Shown here in pieces: positions 17,221 to 26,896 of a stretch of 64,000 nt of DNA. The notes under the pieces are model-generated. The model saw only the letters and a list, made by a program, of their open reading frames with translations. It was not told the origin of the DNA and made no database searches. Within the stretch, counting starts at the first letter, position 1, and the number at the start of each line of letters is the position of its first letter. This DNA is from a virus. The position numbers were made by a program, and so were the translations under genes. Location of the stretch: the IMG/VR virus record IMGVR_UViG_3300027734_000046, positions 1-64,000 of that record; one strand, 5' to 3'.

Positions 17221-20200
17221 TTATTTTGGTGGTTTTGTTACTGGTAATGTGTATTTAGCAAATTTTTGCCAGAAAGTACAAGTTTCTGTACCAATTTTTG
17301 ATGAGAGGTTTATAAAATCACCTAATGCTACTAATTCTACACTGCTAGCGTCAGAAGGGAAATTTTTCTTAATGTTTTCAAGCAATCCTACTGTTGGTGG
17401 GTTTGTATTTGGATTTCCGTCATAATTTTCATTTGCTACCGCTAGGCTAGTTGCACTACCCCTGCTTGAGAATCCAACCCAAGCTTTTCCATCAGTACTT
17501 CTATCTATGGTAGCGGTCCAAGTAACTACAGGCCCCTTTACCGTAACTTCTACAGATATGACCGTTGGATTTATTCCAGCATCATATAGTGCATATAAAA
17601 CTTTTGCAACTTTAGTATTCATTTCACCGACATTTCTAGAAACTCCATTAATTGTTGTACTTTGAAATGCGTGTAGCTTGTCACGATTGTTACCAAAGTT
17701 AAATGTTGTTACGTCATAACTATCTTTTAAAGCATATGGTAATTGATATGGTGATGTTGGTGTAGATGTTGGAGGCGGTGCTGGTGTATTGTCTAGATAA
17801 AAACTAATACCTGGTTGTCCGCCAGTTTCCCAATTTATTATAAATCGACTACTAGGGTCTTTTTGTGCTGCCAATATATTATTTTTATTATCTTCGTCAA
17901 TATCTCCCAAATCTAAAACTCCCTGCCAAGTTGTACCTTTTTCCCAAGCTTTACCACTAGGTTGGTCTGCGGCTACTTCTGTATTTGCCACAATAACTTG
18001 ACTACTTGAATCAGAACCAGAATCAAACACAACTGAGGTGTCGTCATTTCTACTAACATTAAATGTTCCGTCAACACCTAAACCAAGATTAAGGCTAGCA
18101 CCATTTATATTTGCCTTTATGGTAACCATACCTTTATATGTTTTTGATGATTGTAATGCAAATGTTGGTAATTTATCTGTTCTACCCCATTCAAAATCAA
18201 CGGTTATACTATTCAATGATTTATCATAAGGATAAACTTTTTTAATATTAATTGCATTAACAACATCAGCATCTTTACTATTACTAGCAGCTACTGGTGT
18301 TGGTGGTGCTGGTGCTGGTGTTACCGATGATGGTGTGGTTGGTTGTGTAAATGGTTGACTTACTAGATTTAATTTATTAGGGTTGGTTGCCCCGTCAGGG
18401 TAATAGTCAACATTTAGCGTATATGTACCATCTTTTTTATCATTAACAATACAGCTTTGAGCATTTGCTCCTAAACAAACATTCGACACAATTTTACCCG
18501 AGTCATCTTTAAATTGTGTATTACCAACTTTCATAAAGTCATAGTTAGGGTCAATAATTCTTAACACTAAATATTTACCAGTTGTTTGTTCTAAATTAAA
18601 ATAACTAGCATCATTACCTTGTAATGTGCTAAACTCACCTAAATAATCAATAGTTATACCAGGTTTGCTTACGTTCGTATTTGCAGTATTGGTTAGCATT
18701 TCTGTATTTAATTGTACCTTTGTTGTATCGTTATACACTAACGTTTCTAGGCTATATTGTTTACCCTCTGTAAGCCCAGTGCACGGTGGTGTTACATTAG
18801 CAAGAGGAATTGAAAGAGCATTATCCTTTGTATTTTTTTTAAATGAAAAAGGGTCAAATTGAAGTAGTTGAGTACTATCGCTAGTGTCAAGATGTATATA
18901 TTGATATTGTTCAAGTCCGTCAGCGCTTTTTATTGTCGATTTAACATTTAGTTTATACTGACTAAGTTCAGGTCTTGTTGGGTCTCCGTTATTATAAAGA
19001 TTAAAACTAATAACCCCGTTTTTATTGTTTGTATTTGTAGTTGTTACATCTTTTACCGTTAAATTTTTAATAGCAGATTCTTGTTCTTGTTGAGAATTTG
19101 TTAATCCGTTAACATCTATATCATAACTACATGGGATTGAAACACCAGCAAAACTAAATACAATTTTATATGGTATTTCATTTCCCTCAATTAATTCAGG
19201 TGTTTTTGGTTCTGTATTTGAAAAGTATAAATTATTGACTACCGAATTTGATTTTGTGAATGCGCTAGATACATCTATTGGTGTTTTCCATACATAGGTA
19301 TCTTTTTCATTGATTTTACTAATTAGTGTTACCGTTAACTTGTAATCCTGAGATAATTCTACAGTTTTATCTGTTGCGTTAATAAAAAAGGAGATATAAT
19401 TACCTTTGGTAGCATCTTTAAGTACTTTTAAATCTGGGTTTGACGTATCTGATTCTGATACACCTATAGAAATTATTTGACCGTCGCTATCACATTTGGT
19501 TTCTGATTTGGTTACGATTCCTGTTGCTGTATCAAATATAATTTCACACGTTGGGTCATTAACACCCACTAGTTGTATTGATACATTATATTCGCCACTA
19601 TCAATTAATGATTGTGGTGGTGGGTTATCACCCCATATACCATTATCAGTTGGTGTACAATAAAAATTATTATTCTCTGGTGCGTATGTTTTATTATCTT
19701 CAGCATAAAATAGTTTATTTGGATTAGTTGCTACATATATAACACTTAAATCGTTTATATCGTAAACATTAATATATGAGTCATATGGTTGTAATATTTT
19801 TACTGCTGAGTCATTATAATCAAATCTAAAACCAATAATATCTTCAAAAAAAGAAATTGGTTCATTTTTTTCATCTTGTACATTAAACCAATATAGGTTA
19901 TCTTTATCTCTTTCACAAGAAGATGAAGTACCATCACCACCTTGAGTATCTGAGCTTGTTTGTTTTTTATCTTCATCACTAGTTGCTGTTTGGTCAACAG
20001 TCGGAGGTGCATACGTTGGTACTGTATCGCCAAAAGCTCCCATAGAAGTGGTAACGGAATCAAGACCTAGTACCAAGCCGTATGCTGTTTCTTGTGTACC
20101 TTCTGGCATTAGTTCTGTTTTAGAAGCAAATGTTGTTCTTGTATTTTCCCCCTTGTAATTCTTATCAAGCAATTTAATATCTTCAACAGTTGCGATATAA

Positions 20201-23200
20201 TCAGCTCTGGGGTCATAAACTTGCGAGTTTGCAAAATAATTAAACGATAGTGCGTTTTGTAATTTATTAATTGGGCCGTACATACTAGAACCACCAATAT
20301 ATTTAAAAGATATTGTTACATTAGCAATCATTGGTTGTACACCAACACCTTCTGGATTTAAATCCCAAACCAGCGGTTCGTAATCAATACTTAAATTATC
20401 CATCATTATTTTTGTATTGTAAAAATCACCAATTCTTAGTATACAAACTGGTGCTGGACCAAAAGCTAAATTGTTTGGGTTGTCATTTGCATTGCTTGTT
20501 GGCCCTTGTCTAGTGCATTGTAATAAGAATGTTAATCTAGAGTTTAAACCTTCTGGTGTTGTTGAATGAAATGCTGGATGAAAATATCTTATTTGTTGTC
20601 TAATTTTATCAAAAACAAAAGAATCGTCTCTTGTTAATTTTTCAAAAAAATCCTGTTCAGTATAGAATCTATTAGTTACTTGTGAATTTAAGGCTATTTG
20701 TTCAGGCTCTACTACTGTTCTTGGTTTTTTTGTTTTAGTTCCTTCAGCTTTATTTGTAAATTTAACTCTACCGTATCTGTCGTATTTAGGTCCTTGAGAA
20801 TCTACAGGTGTTTTTGAAGTATACGGAAATTTTTGACCATCTTTGGTAGCTGTTTTTACTGTACCAACAATTCTTTTCTTTTCAATAATGTTGTTATCTA
20901 ATAACCATTTTTCCATTGCCGCAGCTCTATTTTTTGATAGTTGTTCATTCGCATATGTTTGTCCACCACCTTGACTACTGGCATACCCCTCGATTTCAGC
21001 AACACAACTAGGGCACGTATTTTTTAAATAATCTCTAAGCGCAGTCTTATATGCTTCGTCGTTCCATGTGTCAAATTCTTTATCTGGTGGTACTTTTAAT
21101 TTTTTATTACCAAGAGACTTAGAAGTGCCAGGCTTGTTAAAACCATAGTTTGTTGAATCTGGCCAATACCCCGTATATCCTGTTGGTGGGGGGATTGTGG
21201 CATAATAATCAAGTTTTGGATTTGGGCTATCGTATCCCTCCGTATCCGTCGCATCTTTATATTGTTTTTCACCATTGTATTTTCCGTGTCCTGTAAGACC
21301 ACCATCTTCGTAGTTCCACGCTAGAACAGTTTCTATTTTTGTTATATCGTTAGGAAAATAAATAGTAATTTCGCTTGGTGCCTCTACTGGGGGTTCTGTT
21401 ATCTCGTCAACATAAGTTTTAACTGTTTGTTTAACTGTTTCTTGCTCTTCTCTTGTTAATAAACTAGCATAATAGTCATCATCAATACAACCAGCAAACC
21501 ATGAACGTATATATTCATCTGTTGGTCCGTTGTCACCTTTAAACCCATTCATCGAACTAGGATGGTCAACAACTATTTTAAACGAAAGATTACCTGTTCT
21601 TTCAGTATTATTATATGTATATAACGGTTCGCCTCTACCAATAAATAAATTACTTTCAAGACTAACTGAACTAGATTCACTAAATGTTAAATCATATGGT
21701 GGAAACCACATTATTCTACCAAACTTTCCTGTTAGTAGGTCGCCTGGTCCTTGTTCAATTGGTAATAAATTTACCGCTGGCGAACCAACCCATGCTAAAT
21801 TCTCAATTGAGAACATGTATTTTTTGGGTATCGTTGACCTTCTAGTTAAATCGTCTGTTTTATATGGTGCAATTTTTGCAAATCCATTATCATCTAATAC
21901 AGACATTCTTTCTGAGTTGTGTAATCTCCAACCTTTTGTTCCACCTGTTAATATTGGACCTCCAGAACCTTCTTTTTGATTTAAACCACGACTTCTAATT
22001 AACTTATTAACAGTATCATATCTGTATTGTGGTATCCATGTTCTACAAAATGTATTTGTTGCTGAATCATTTGAGCTACTATTCCCAAGAGTACCGTCTG
22101 GATTAAATCTAAATTTAGATAAAACACCAGAACCTTTAGATATAAATCCATTTGGTGATATGGCTGTTTGTATTTGTTCTTTGCTATTACCACCTTCAGC
22201 ACTACCATATGCTGAAACCATTGTCCTCATACCCTTGCTATTAAATAGCATTTGTGTTTTACTTAATAATGATTTTTTTTCACCAACAAATTGAGCGTTA
22301 CTAGATTGGGGTGCTGCTGGTCCAACGAATTCTGCTTGTTGTGCTAATAAATTTGTTGTTGCACCTTTATTTGATGTCCAAGCAAAATTTTGTGCAAATG
22401 GTTTTGAATCTGATGCACTTGGTAACCCAATAAATCCAGAATCTGCAACCAATTTTTCACGATTCCAATTTAAATCAGGAATAATTCCATCTGTAGGTAT
22501 AAGAAAATTTTGTGTAAGAACCCCTTGAGGATTCATAAATGCGTACCCTTTTATATTTTTTACACCCTCGAAACCTGGTACATATCCACTTCTGAACGGA
22601 CCTTGTATATTTTCACCATTTGCATTTATATTATATTTTAAAGCTTCTTTTTGACCCTTACCAGTATTTTTTAACATACTGTTTGCACGTACAATATTAT
22701 CAACGTATTTATTTTCTTCTGCAAATATTGAACCTTCAGGTTGTAAAAGGCTTTTAGGTACTTGAAATCCTAATATCTTTTCACCTAATCCAAGTAATTG
22801 ACCACCTAGTGTTGATGATACAGTAATCTTGTAATCTGGTCTAAGACCTATTGAACCTATATCCCCTTGAACTAAATTTAAAAGATTTTCATTAAGATTT
22901 AATTTACCTAATATTGCTTGCTCTGTATTAAATGCTGCGTTGTTTGCTAGGGCCAATGCTAATTGTTGGGCACCTATTGTCCCTAATTTTGTATCGTTAA
23001 GAACACCAGCAACGCCTAATACTCTACCAGCCAAAGATGACCTTAAATCAAAATTTGGTACCACATTAATTCCACCAGCACCACCAATACCACCAGCGAT
23101 ACCAACACCTTGACCATTTAATAGACTACCTAAAATATCTGCGGCTTGTGTCGCATCTTTACCAACACCCAATAATTGACCATATGCTTCATCATAACTT

Positions 23201-23745
23201 GGTAATTGTTGCGCTGTTTGAATTGGTTGAAGTGATATATAGTCAGCCATATCAACTTGCTTGGTAGCATCTAAATATAGATTTTTAATTGTTGCTTGTT
23301 TTCTATATTCAGCAAAATCACTTTTTGCTAGTAAACCATATTGTTCTGTTGTTGAATCAGGTGTTGTTGGGTATTGAGTTGTTCCATTTGGCGGAACAGG
23401 ATATATTGGTGTTGTTAAGGTATAATTAATATCTAAAAACTCTGGTGCAGCTGAATCTTGGTTTTTATATAAATTCATTATGATAGCGTTATCATAACGA
23501 AACACACCATCAATAACAAGTGGATTTTGTTGAGGTACAGAACCATTACCAACCATTGTATCTAAAAATGGCTCTCCACCTCTTGGTGAACCGTTGATAG
23601 ATGTTGAATACTGTGGGTACCTAATTGGGTTTTGAATATTTAAATGTAATAAAAAATCACGAATACCAAAATCTAATGCCGTTCTAGTAATTGAGTTCTT
23701 ATTTCCTGCCGTAGGTGCTGTTGTATCATAATATATTAATGGCAT
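17221..23745 (-). CDS. Giant baseplate/tail protein with OmpA-like domain
   Basis: The 2174-residue structural protein is the first gene of the operon that ends with the hub protein. A segment around residues 650-730 (RIMWFPPYDLTFSES, GEPLYTYNNTERTG) and one around 1100-1180 (CILRIGDFYNTKI, WDLNPEGVGVQPMIA, LQNALSFNY) are patterns I associate with baseplate or tail proteins of large myoviruses. An OmpA-type peptidoglycan-binding domain lies between (about 875-990), with IEGYASSQG and NEQLSKNRAAAMEKWL. Residues about 1230-1800 look like several Ig-like beta domains, followed by a Pro/Ala linker near 1800. The last 170 residues are a further globular domain. It may grip the cell wall while the hub enzymes act. 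Confidence 0.75.
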   Translation of the reverse strand: MPLIYYDTTAPTAGNKNSITRTALDFGIRDFLLHLNIQNPIRYPQYSTSINGSPRGGEPFLDTMVGNGSVPQQNPLVIDGVFRYDNAIIMNLYKNQDSAAPEFLDINYTLTTPIYPVPPNGTTQYPTTPDSTTEQYGLLAKSDFAEYRKQATIKNLYLDATKQVDMADYISLQPIQTAQQLPSYDEAYGQLLGVGKDATQAADILGSLLNGQGVGIAGGIGGAGGINVVPNFDLRSSLAGRVLGVAGVLNDTKLGTIGAQQLALALANNAAFNTEQAILGKLNLNENLLNLVQGDIGSIGLRPDYKITVSSTLGGQLLGLGEKILGFQVPKSLLQPEGSIFAEENKYVDNIVRANSMLKNTGKGQKEALKYNINANGENIQGPFRSGYVPGFEGVKNIKGYAFMNPQGVLTQNFLIPTDGIIPDLNWNREKLVADSGFIGLPSASDSKPFAQNFAWTSNKGATTNLLAQQAEFVGPAAPQSSNAQFVGEKKSLLSKTQMLFNSKGMRTMVSAYGSAEGGNSKEQIQTAISPNGFISKGSGVLSKFRFNPDGTLGNSSSNDSATNTFCRTWIPQYRYDTVNKLIRSRGLNQKEGSGGPILTGGTKGWRLHNSERMSVLDDNGFAKIAPYKTDDLTRRSTIPKKYMFSIENLAWVGSPAVNLLPIEQGPGDLLTGKFGRIMWFPPYDLTFSESSSVSLESNLFIGRGEPLYTYNNTERTGNLSFKIVVDHPSSMNGFKGDNGPTDEYIRSWFAGCIDDDYYASLLTREEQETVKQTVKTYVDEITEPPVEAPSEITIYFPNDITKIETVLAWNYEDGGLTGHGKYNGEKQYKDATDTEGYDSPNPKLDYYATIPPPTGYTGYWPDSTNYGFNKPGTSKSLGNKKLKVPPDKEFDTWNDEAYKTALRDYLKNTCPSCVAEIEGYASSQGGGQTYANEQLSKNRAAAMEKWLLDNNIIEKKRIVGTVKTATKDGQKFPYTSKTPVDSQGPKYDRYGRVKFTNKAEGTKTKKPRTVVEPEQIALNSQVTNRFYTEQDFFEKLTRDDSFVFDKIRQQIRYFHPAFHSTTPEGLNSRLTFLLQCTRQGPTSNANDNPNNLAFGPAPVCILRIGDFYNTKIMMDNLSIDYEPLVWDLNPEGVGVQPMIANVTISFKYIGGSSMYGPINKLQNALSFNYFANSQVYDPRADYIATVEDIKLLDKNYKGENTRTTFASKTELMPEGTQETAYGLVLGLDSVTTSMGAFGDTVPTYAPPTVDQTATSDEDKKQTSSDTQGGDGTSSSCERDKDNLYWFNVQDEKNEPISFFEDIIGFRFDYNDSAVKILQPYDSYINVYDINDLSVIYVATNPNKLFYAEDNKTYAPENNNFYCTPTDNGIWGDNPPPQSLIDSGEYNVSIQLVGVNDPTCEIIFDTATGIVTKSETKCDSDGQIISIGVSESDTSNPDLKVLKDATKGNYISFFINATDKTVELSQDYKLTVTLISKINEKDTYVWKTPIDVSSAFTKSNSVVNNLYFSNTEPKTPELIEGNEIPYKIVFSFAGVSIPCSYDIDVNGLTNSQQEQESAIKNLTVKDVTTTNTNNKNGVISFNLYNNGDPTRPELSQYKLNVKSTIKSADGLEQYQYIHLDTSDSTQLLQFDPFSFKKNTKDNALSIPLANVTPPCTGLTEGKQYSLETLVYNDTTKVQLNTEMLTNTANTNVSKPGITIDYLGEFSTLQGNDASYFNLEQTTGKYLVLRIIDPNYDFMKVGNTQFKDDSGKIVSNVCLGANAQSCIVNDKKDGTYTLNVDYYPDGATNPNKLNLVSQPFTQPTTPSSVTPAPAPPTPVAASNSKDADVVNAINIKKVYPYDKSLNSITVDFEWGRTDKLPTFALQSSKTYKGMVTIKANINGASLNLGLGVDGTFNVSRNDDTSVVFDSGSDSSSQVIVANTEVAADQPSGKAWEKGTTWQGVLDLGDIDEDNKNNILAAQKDPSSRFIINWETGGQPGISFYLDNTPAPPPTSTPTSPYQLPYALKDSYDVTTFNFGNNRDKLHAFQSTTINGVSRNVGEMNTKVAKVLYALYDAGINPTVISVEVTVKGPVVTWTATIDRSTDGKAWVGFSSRGSATSLAVANENYDGNPNTNPPTVGLLENIKKNFPSDASSVELVALGDFINLSSKIGTETCTFWQKFAKYTLPVTKPPK

Positions 23746-23764
23746 AACTGTAAATTATTTAATT

Positions 23765-23772
23765 ATAAATAT
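23765..23772 (-). promoter_or_regulatory. Putative late promoter element of the baseplate operon
   Basis: Sense-strand ATATTTAT, 19 bases before the ATG of the 2174-residue gene and downstream of the tape measure terminator. Confidence 0.6.
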
Positions 23773-23828
23773 AATACCATAGTATTTTATGTAAATAAAC
23801 CTAAAATTGTTTTATCTTTATAACAAAA

Positions 23829-23847
23829 TAAGCCCACGACGGGCTTA
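23829..23847 (-). terminator. Terminator downstream of the tape measure gene
   Basis: A 7-bp stem (TAAGCCC with GGGCTTA) closes a 5-base loop and is followed by TTTTGTTA on the minus strand. It is about 105 bases past the tape measure stop codon, with a host-type promoter in between. Confidence 0.75.
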
Positions 23848-23918
23848 CTATTTTTATTATTGATTTAATTGTTTATTTATAATTATTTTATTTTTTTTAT
23901 TAATATTAATAATATATT

Positions 23919-23949
23919 CAAATATACGGTTTTTTTTCCAATAAGTCAA
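23919..23949 (-). promoter_or_regulatory. Bacteroidota-type promoter between tape measure and baseplate genes
   Basis: TTG (23949-23947), 20 bases, TATATTTG (23926-23919) on the minus strand. It points at the terminator 70 bases further on, so it would give a short transcript of about 85 bases unless that terminator is bypassed. Confidence 0.65.
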
Positions 23950-23952
23950 GTA

Positions 23953-26556
23953 CTAATCGTTTTTACCTTTAAGTGCTTTATTTGCCGCTTCATTAACTTT
24001 AAGTGATAACTGTCTAAGAAACAATGGGTCGCTCATTAAATCCTTTCCAACTTCTCTAGATTCTTGAGTTGATTCACCATTTATTCTTACGTCAATTACT
24101 CCACCTATCTTCATATCATCAACCCTTACACTAGCAGACGCGTTTGAATTAGCCGAGCCAGGCGACCCACCATACATTGACATTATTGACCTTGCAAGAT
24201 TATTATTACCGTTAGCATTTGTACCAGCTATCATCGTTGAGTCATTCAACTTCATAAATTTATCTTTAGCATTAAAACTAACAAGACCATCATCTAATTG
24301 AGCAGTTGCGGCACCAGATACAACATCATCTGGATACTTATCTGGATTTGCCTTGATATCAGCAATTAAATCTTTATTAGATGGTATAATATCTTTTACT
24401 TCGGGGTGTAATTTTCTATAAACAGCCCTACCTAATGCAACATCGTCTGTCCCCATACCTTTGATACCCAAACCAAAACCTTGTGTATCTAAACCAAAAG
24501 CTTTAGGTAGTATTTCAAGTATCCCAACACCAGTACCACCCAAAGCTTCCAACCAACCAGCACCGCCTGTACTTCTTGCACTTTTTGACGAAAAAAAGTC
24601 AACTTGGTCTTTTACTGTTTTAGCTACAGAAACTACAGCTGCCGCAGTAGCAGCAGCGGCTCCAGCACCACCAGACCCAGCAGCTGCAGTACCAGTAGTA
24701 GTCGCACCTCTAGCAGCAGTACTCGCCGCAGCATTACCACCCATACCAAATAAACCTGAACCCATCATTCCCATTCTAAAACCTACAGCTAAAGACGCAC
24801 CATTAGCAATCCACATAGCAGCTTTACCAGCTAATGCAATAGCAAAAGATTTAATTGGGTTTTCAGTAACGTATTCAATAAATTCACTAATTTTACCACC
24901 AACCCAATCAAGAATAACCCCAATTTTATCAAATATTTTTTCTTTTTCAAACCATGCGGTGAATTTACTAATTGCTGCTCTAAGTTTATCACCAACACCA
25001 CCTTTTTTACCAAAAGTGTCTGCTAATTTTTCTGCAAACGGCATTAAAAATATTTTAAATTGTTCAATTAACCCATTAATTTGTTGGTCAAAACTCATAG
25101 CATCCTTAGCTCTTTTTTCAAGACCAGCTTTTTCTGCCATTTGTGCTCGAATAACCTCTTTTGCTGAACTACCTAATTGACTAAGTAATTTTTCGTTTCC
25201 GTCAATTTCAATATACGCTTGCCCCTTATCATTAAATTGTGATATATTTTCCAGAAATTCTTTTTCATCATCTTTTAACCCTGTAACATCCATTTGGGTT
25301 CTAATTTTTTTAAACTTAGCCATATTTTTACCTGCCGTTACCAATGTTTCCAACTCAACACCAGTTGCTTCAGACACCTCTCTAAGCCTTGCCATCTCAA
25401 CAGCCGCCAATTGTATATTACCATCTTTGTCTATCCTTGCATTTTGAGATGCAGCATCAGCAACGGCTTTTGTTAAACCCTCCATATCATTACGAGCCAT
25501 ATACATCAACTTAAAAGGGTCAGCCAATTGAGACCATTTACCACCTAAAACTTGAAGTTTAGCTGACATTTCAACTGCACCCTCAATATTCATCAACTTA
25601 TCAGCCATACCAGCTACAGAATTCATATTTATACCTAACTTGGTAACTGTTTCTGCCATTTTTTTAAACCCTTGAACCCCACCTTTAAAGTTATACCTAT
25701 TAAGCATTTTCATATTAGATGTGATATTCTTAATAACCTTAGATGAATTTAACCCCATTTTACTCGCATCTTCCATGGTGTTATTCATAAACGTTGCAAC
25801 CTTTTCAACGGACATACCCTGAGCCTCAAATTCAGCGGCCATTTTAGCAGCTTCATCAGCCCCCATACCAGTTCCTTTAGCAATGGCGGTAATATTAACT
25901 AAATTTTTAGCACCCAATAGCACCGACCTTCCAATTTCTTCACTATATGCTGATTGCATCTTTGTGGTCTCTTCAAGTGTACCACCCATTTCGGTAATTT
26001 GACCTGAAGCAACCCTTATACTACTACGAAAAGAATCACTTCTTTTTTTCAATAACCCCATACTTAAAGCCGAACTCCTAACCGCTTTATCCATATCAAA
26101 AAGTCCATAACCCTTAATCTTGTTGTAAACATCTACTATAGCACCAGGCAACTTACCCAACGCCTTAGAAGTTTCATTAACAAGCATTTTAGTCTTACTA
26201 ACTGCTTTAAGGTTTGCTTCGTATAGTTGTTTTTGTGCTTTTAATTTGTCAATTTCTTCGTCTAAAGCTTTTTGTAATTTTTCGGTTTCGGCCGCGTTTT
26301 TTCCAACAGCTAACGCTTTTTGTTTTTGTAAAAAAAGGATATCTTTTTCGAGCTCTTTAGTTTTTTTAGCATATGTTACGTATTGTTTAGCGTCACCAAG
26401 TATGGTTTTTTGTATATCCATACTTTCTCTGGTATTTTGAAGATATTCGTATTGCGACGAATTTAAACCCGTTGATAGTTGATTTGCTTTTTCTAAAAGT
26501 TTTATTCTCTTAATTAACTCTTCATTAGTTAATTTTGATAATTCATAATCATTCAT
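23953..26556 (-). CDS. Tail tape measure protein
   Basis: Sets tail length and occupies the tube lumen. The 867-residue protein has a long helical, coiled-coil N-terminus (about 1-130, ELEKDILFLQKQKALAVGKN), a central helical region with MSAKLQVLGGKWSQLADPF, and a hydrophobic Ala/Gly-rich stretch (about 565-640) typical of tape measure proteins. The C-terminal part is Ser/Asn-rich. It follows the gp26-like gene and the frameshifted chaperone-like domain, the order used by most tailed phages. It has its own late-type element 28 bases upstream, after a terminator. T4's equivalent is gp29; sequence similarity to it was not established by eye. Confidence 0.82.
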   Translation of the reverse strand: MNDYELSKLTNEELIKRIKLLEKANQLSTGLNSSQYEYLQNTRESMDIQKTILGDAKQYVTYAKKTKELEKDILFLQKQKALAVGKNAAETEKLQKALDEEIDKLKAQKQLYEANLKAVSKTKMLVNETSKALGKLPGAIVDVYNKIKGYGLFDMDKAVRSSALSMGLLKKRSDSFRSSIRVASGQITEMGGTLEETTKMQSAYSEEIGRSVLLGAKNLVNITAIAKGTGMGADEAAKMAAEFEAQGMSVEKVATFMNNTMEDASKMGLNSSKVIKNITSNMKMLNRYNFKGGVQGFKKMAETVTKLGINMNSVAGMADKLMNIEGAVEMSAKLQVLGGKWSQLADPFKLMYMARNDMEGLTKAVADAASQNARIDKDGNIQLAAVEMARLREVSEATGVELETLVTAGKNMAKFKKIRTQMDVTGLKDDEKEFLENISQFNDKGQAYIEIDGNEKLLSQLGSSAKEVIRAQMAEKAGLEKRAKDAMSFDQQINGLIEQFKIFLMPFAEKLADTFGKKGGVGDKLRAAISKFTAWFEKEKIFDKIGVILDWVGGKISEFIEYVTENPIKSFAIALAGKAAMWIANGASLAVGFRMGMMGSGLFGMGGNAAASTAARGATTTGTAAAGSGGAGAAAATAAAVVSVAKTVKDQVDFFSSKSARSTGGAGWLEALGGTGVGILEILPKAFGLDTQGFGLGIKGMGTDDVALGRAVYRKLHPEVKDIIPSNKDLIADIKANPDKYPDDVVSGAATAQLDDGLVSFNAKDKFMKLNDSTMIAGTNANGNNNLARSIMSMYGGSPGSANSNASASVRVDDMKIGGVIDVRINGESTQESREVGKDLMSDPLFLRQLSLKVNEAANKALKGKND

Positions 26557-26584
26557 ATATTAAATTCTTAGCAATATTATTATT

Positions 26585-26592
26585 ATAAATAT
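26585..26592 (-). promoter_or_regulatory. Putative late promoter element of the tape measure gene
   Basis: Sense-strand ATATTTAT, 28 bases before the tape measure ATG and 11 bases after the hairpin that ends the preceding unit. Confidence 0.6.
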
Positions 26593-26603
26593 CTAGAAAT
26601 AAA

Positions 26604-26625
26604 AAAACCCTATAAATAGGGTTTT
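26604..26625 (-). terminator. Terminator overlapping the end of the frameshift ORF
   Basis: A 9-bp stem (AAAACCCTA with TAGGGTTTT) with a short AT loop, followed by a T run on the minus strand. It overlaps the last codons of the chaperone-like ORF, whose stop is at 26624-26626. Confidence 0.82.
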
Positions 26626-26896
26626 ATGATAAGGGAACTTCCCCAGATTTTATTTTATTTTTTAATGCTTCACCACTCACCTTTGTTTTTCTACTACCCT
26701 TAGCGTTTGGATTTCCCCTATTTGTTATCTCTTCAGCCTTAGCTTGTTCTTCTTGTTTTGACTTAATAAGCATTCCCATGTAGTATCTTCTTTCATTTGT
26801 TGGCATATTTAAAACGTCATTATAACCTATTTTTAAATATTGCATACAAACAAATATCTCTTCCCATAAAGATGGTTTATATTGGTAAGTCAGGCC
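26624..26896 (-). CDS. Tail chaperone-like C-terminal domain, probably made by frameshift from the gp26-like gene
   Basis: About 90 residues in the +1 frame relative to the upstream gene. The convincing part is YKPSLWEEIFVCMQYLKIGYNDVLNMPTNERRYYMGML: an acidic helix, then a MP-x-x-ER-x-Y-Y block seen in small chaperone-like ORFs just before tape measure genes of T4-like phages. This domain begins before the first sensible ATG (26843-26845), which would drop its first helix. The frame further upstream, back to 26980, only mirrors the gp26-like coding sequence. The natural way to translate the whole domain is a shift at the T7 run where the upstream gene ends. An independent start at 26845, giving 73 residues, is the alternative. 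Confidence 0.6.
   Translation of the reverse strand, partial: GLTYQYKPSLWEEIFVCMQYLKIGYNDVLNMPTNERRYYMGMLIKSKQEEQAKAEEITNRGNPNAKGSRKTKVSGEALKNKIKSGEVPLS

Noticed and set aside
24461-25180. A 239-residue plus-strand frame opposite the tape measure gene
   Set aside because: A shadow of the Ala/Gly-rich tape measure segment; Pro/Ala-rich, with no start signal.
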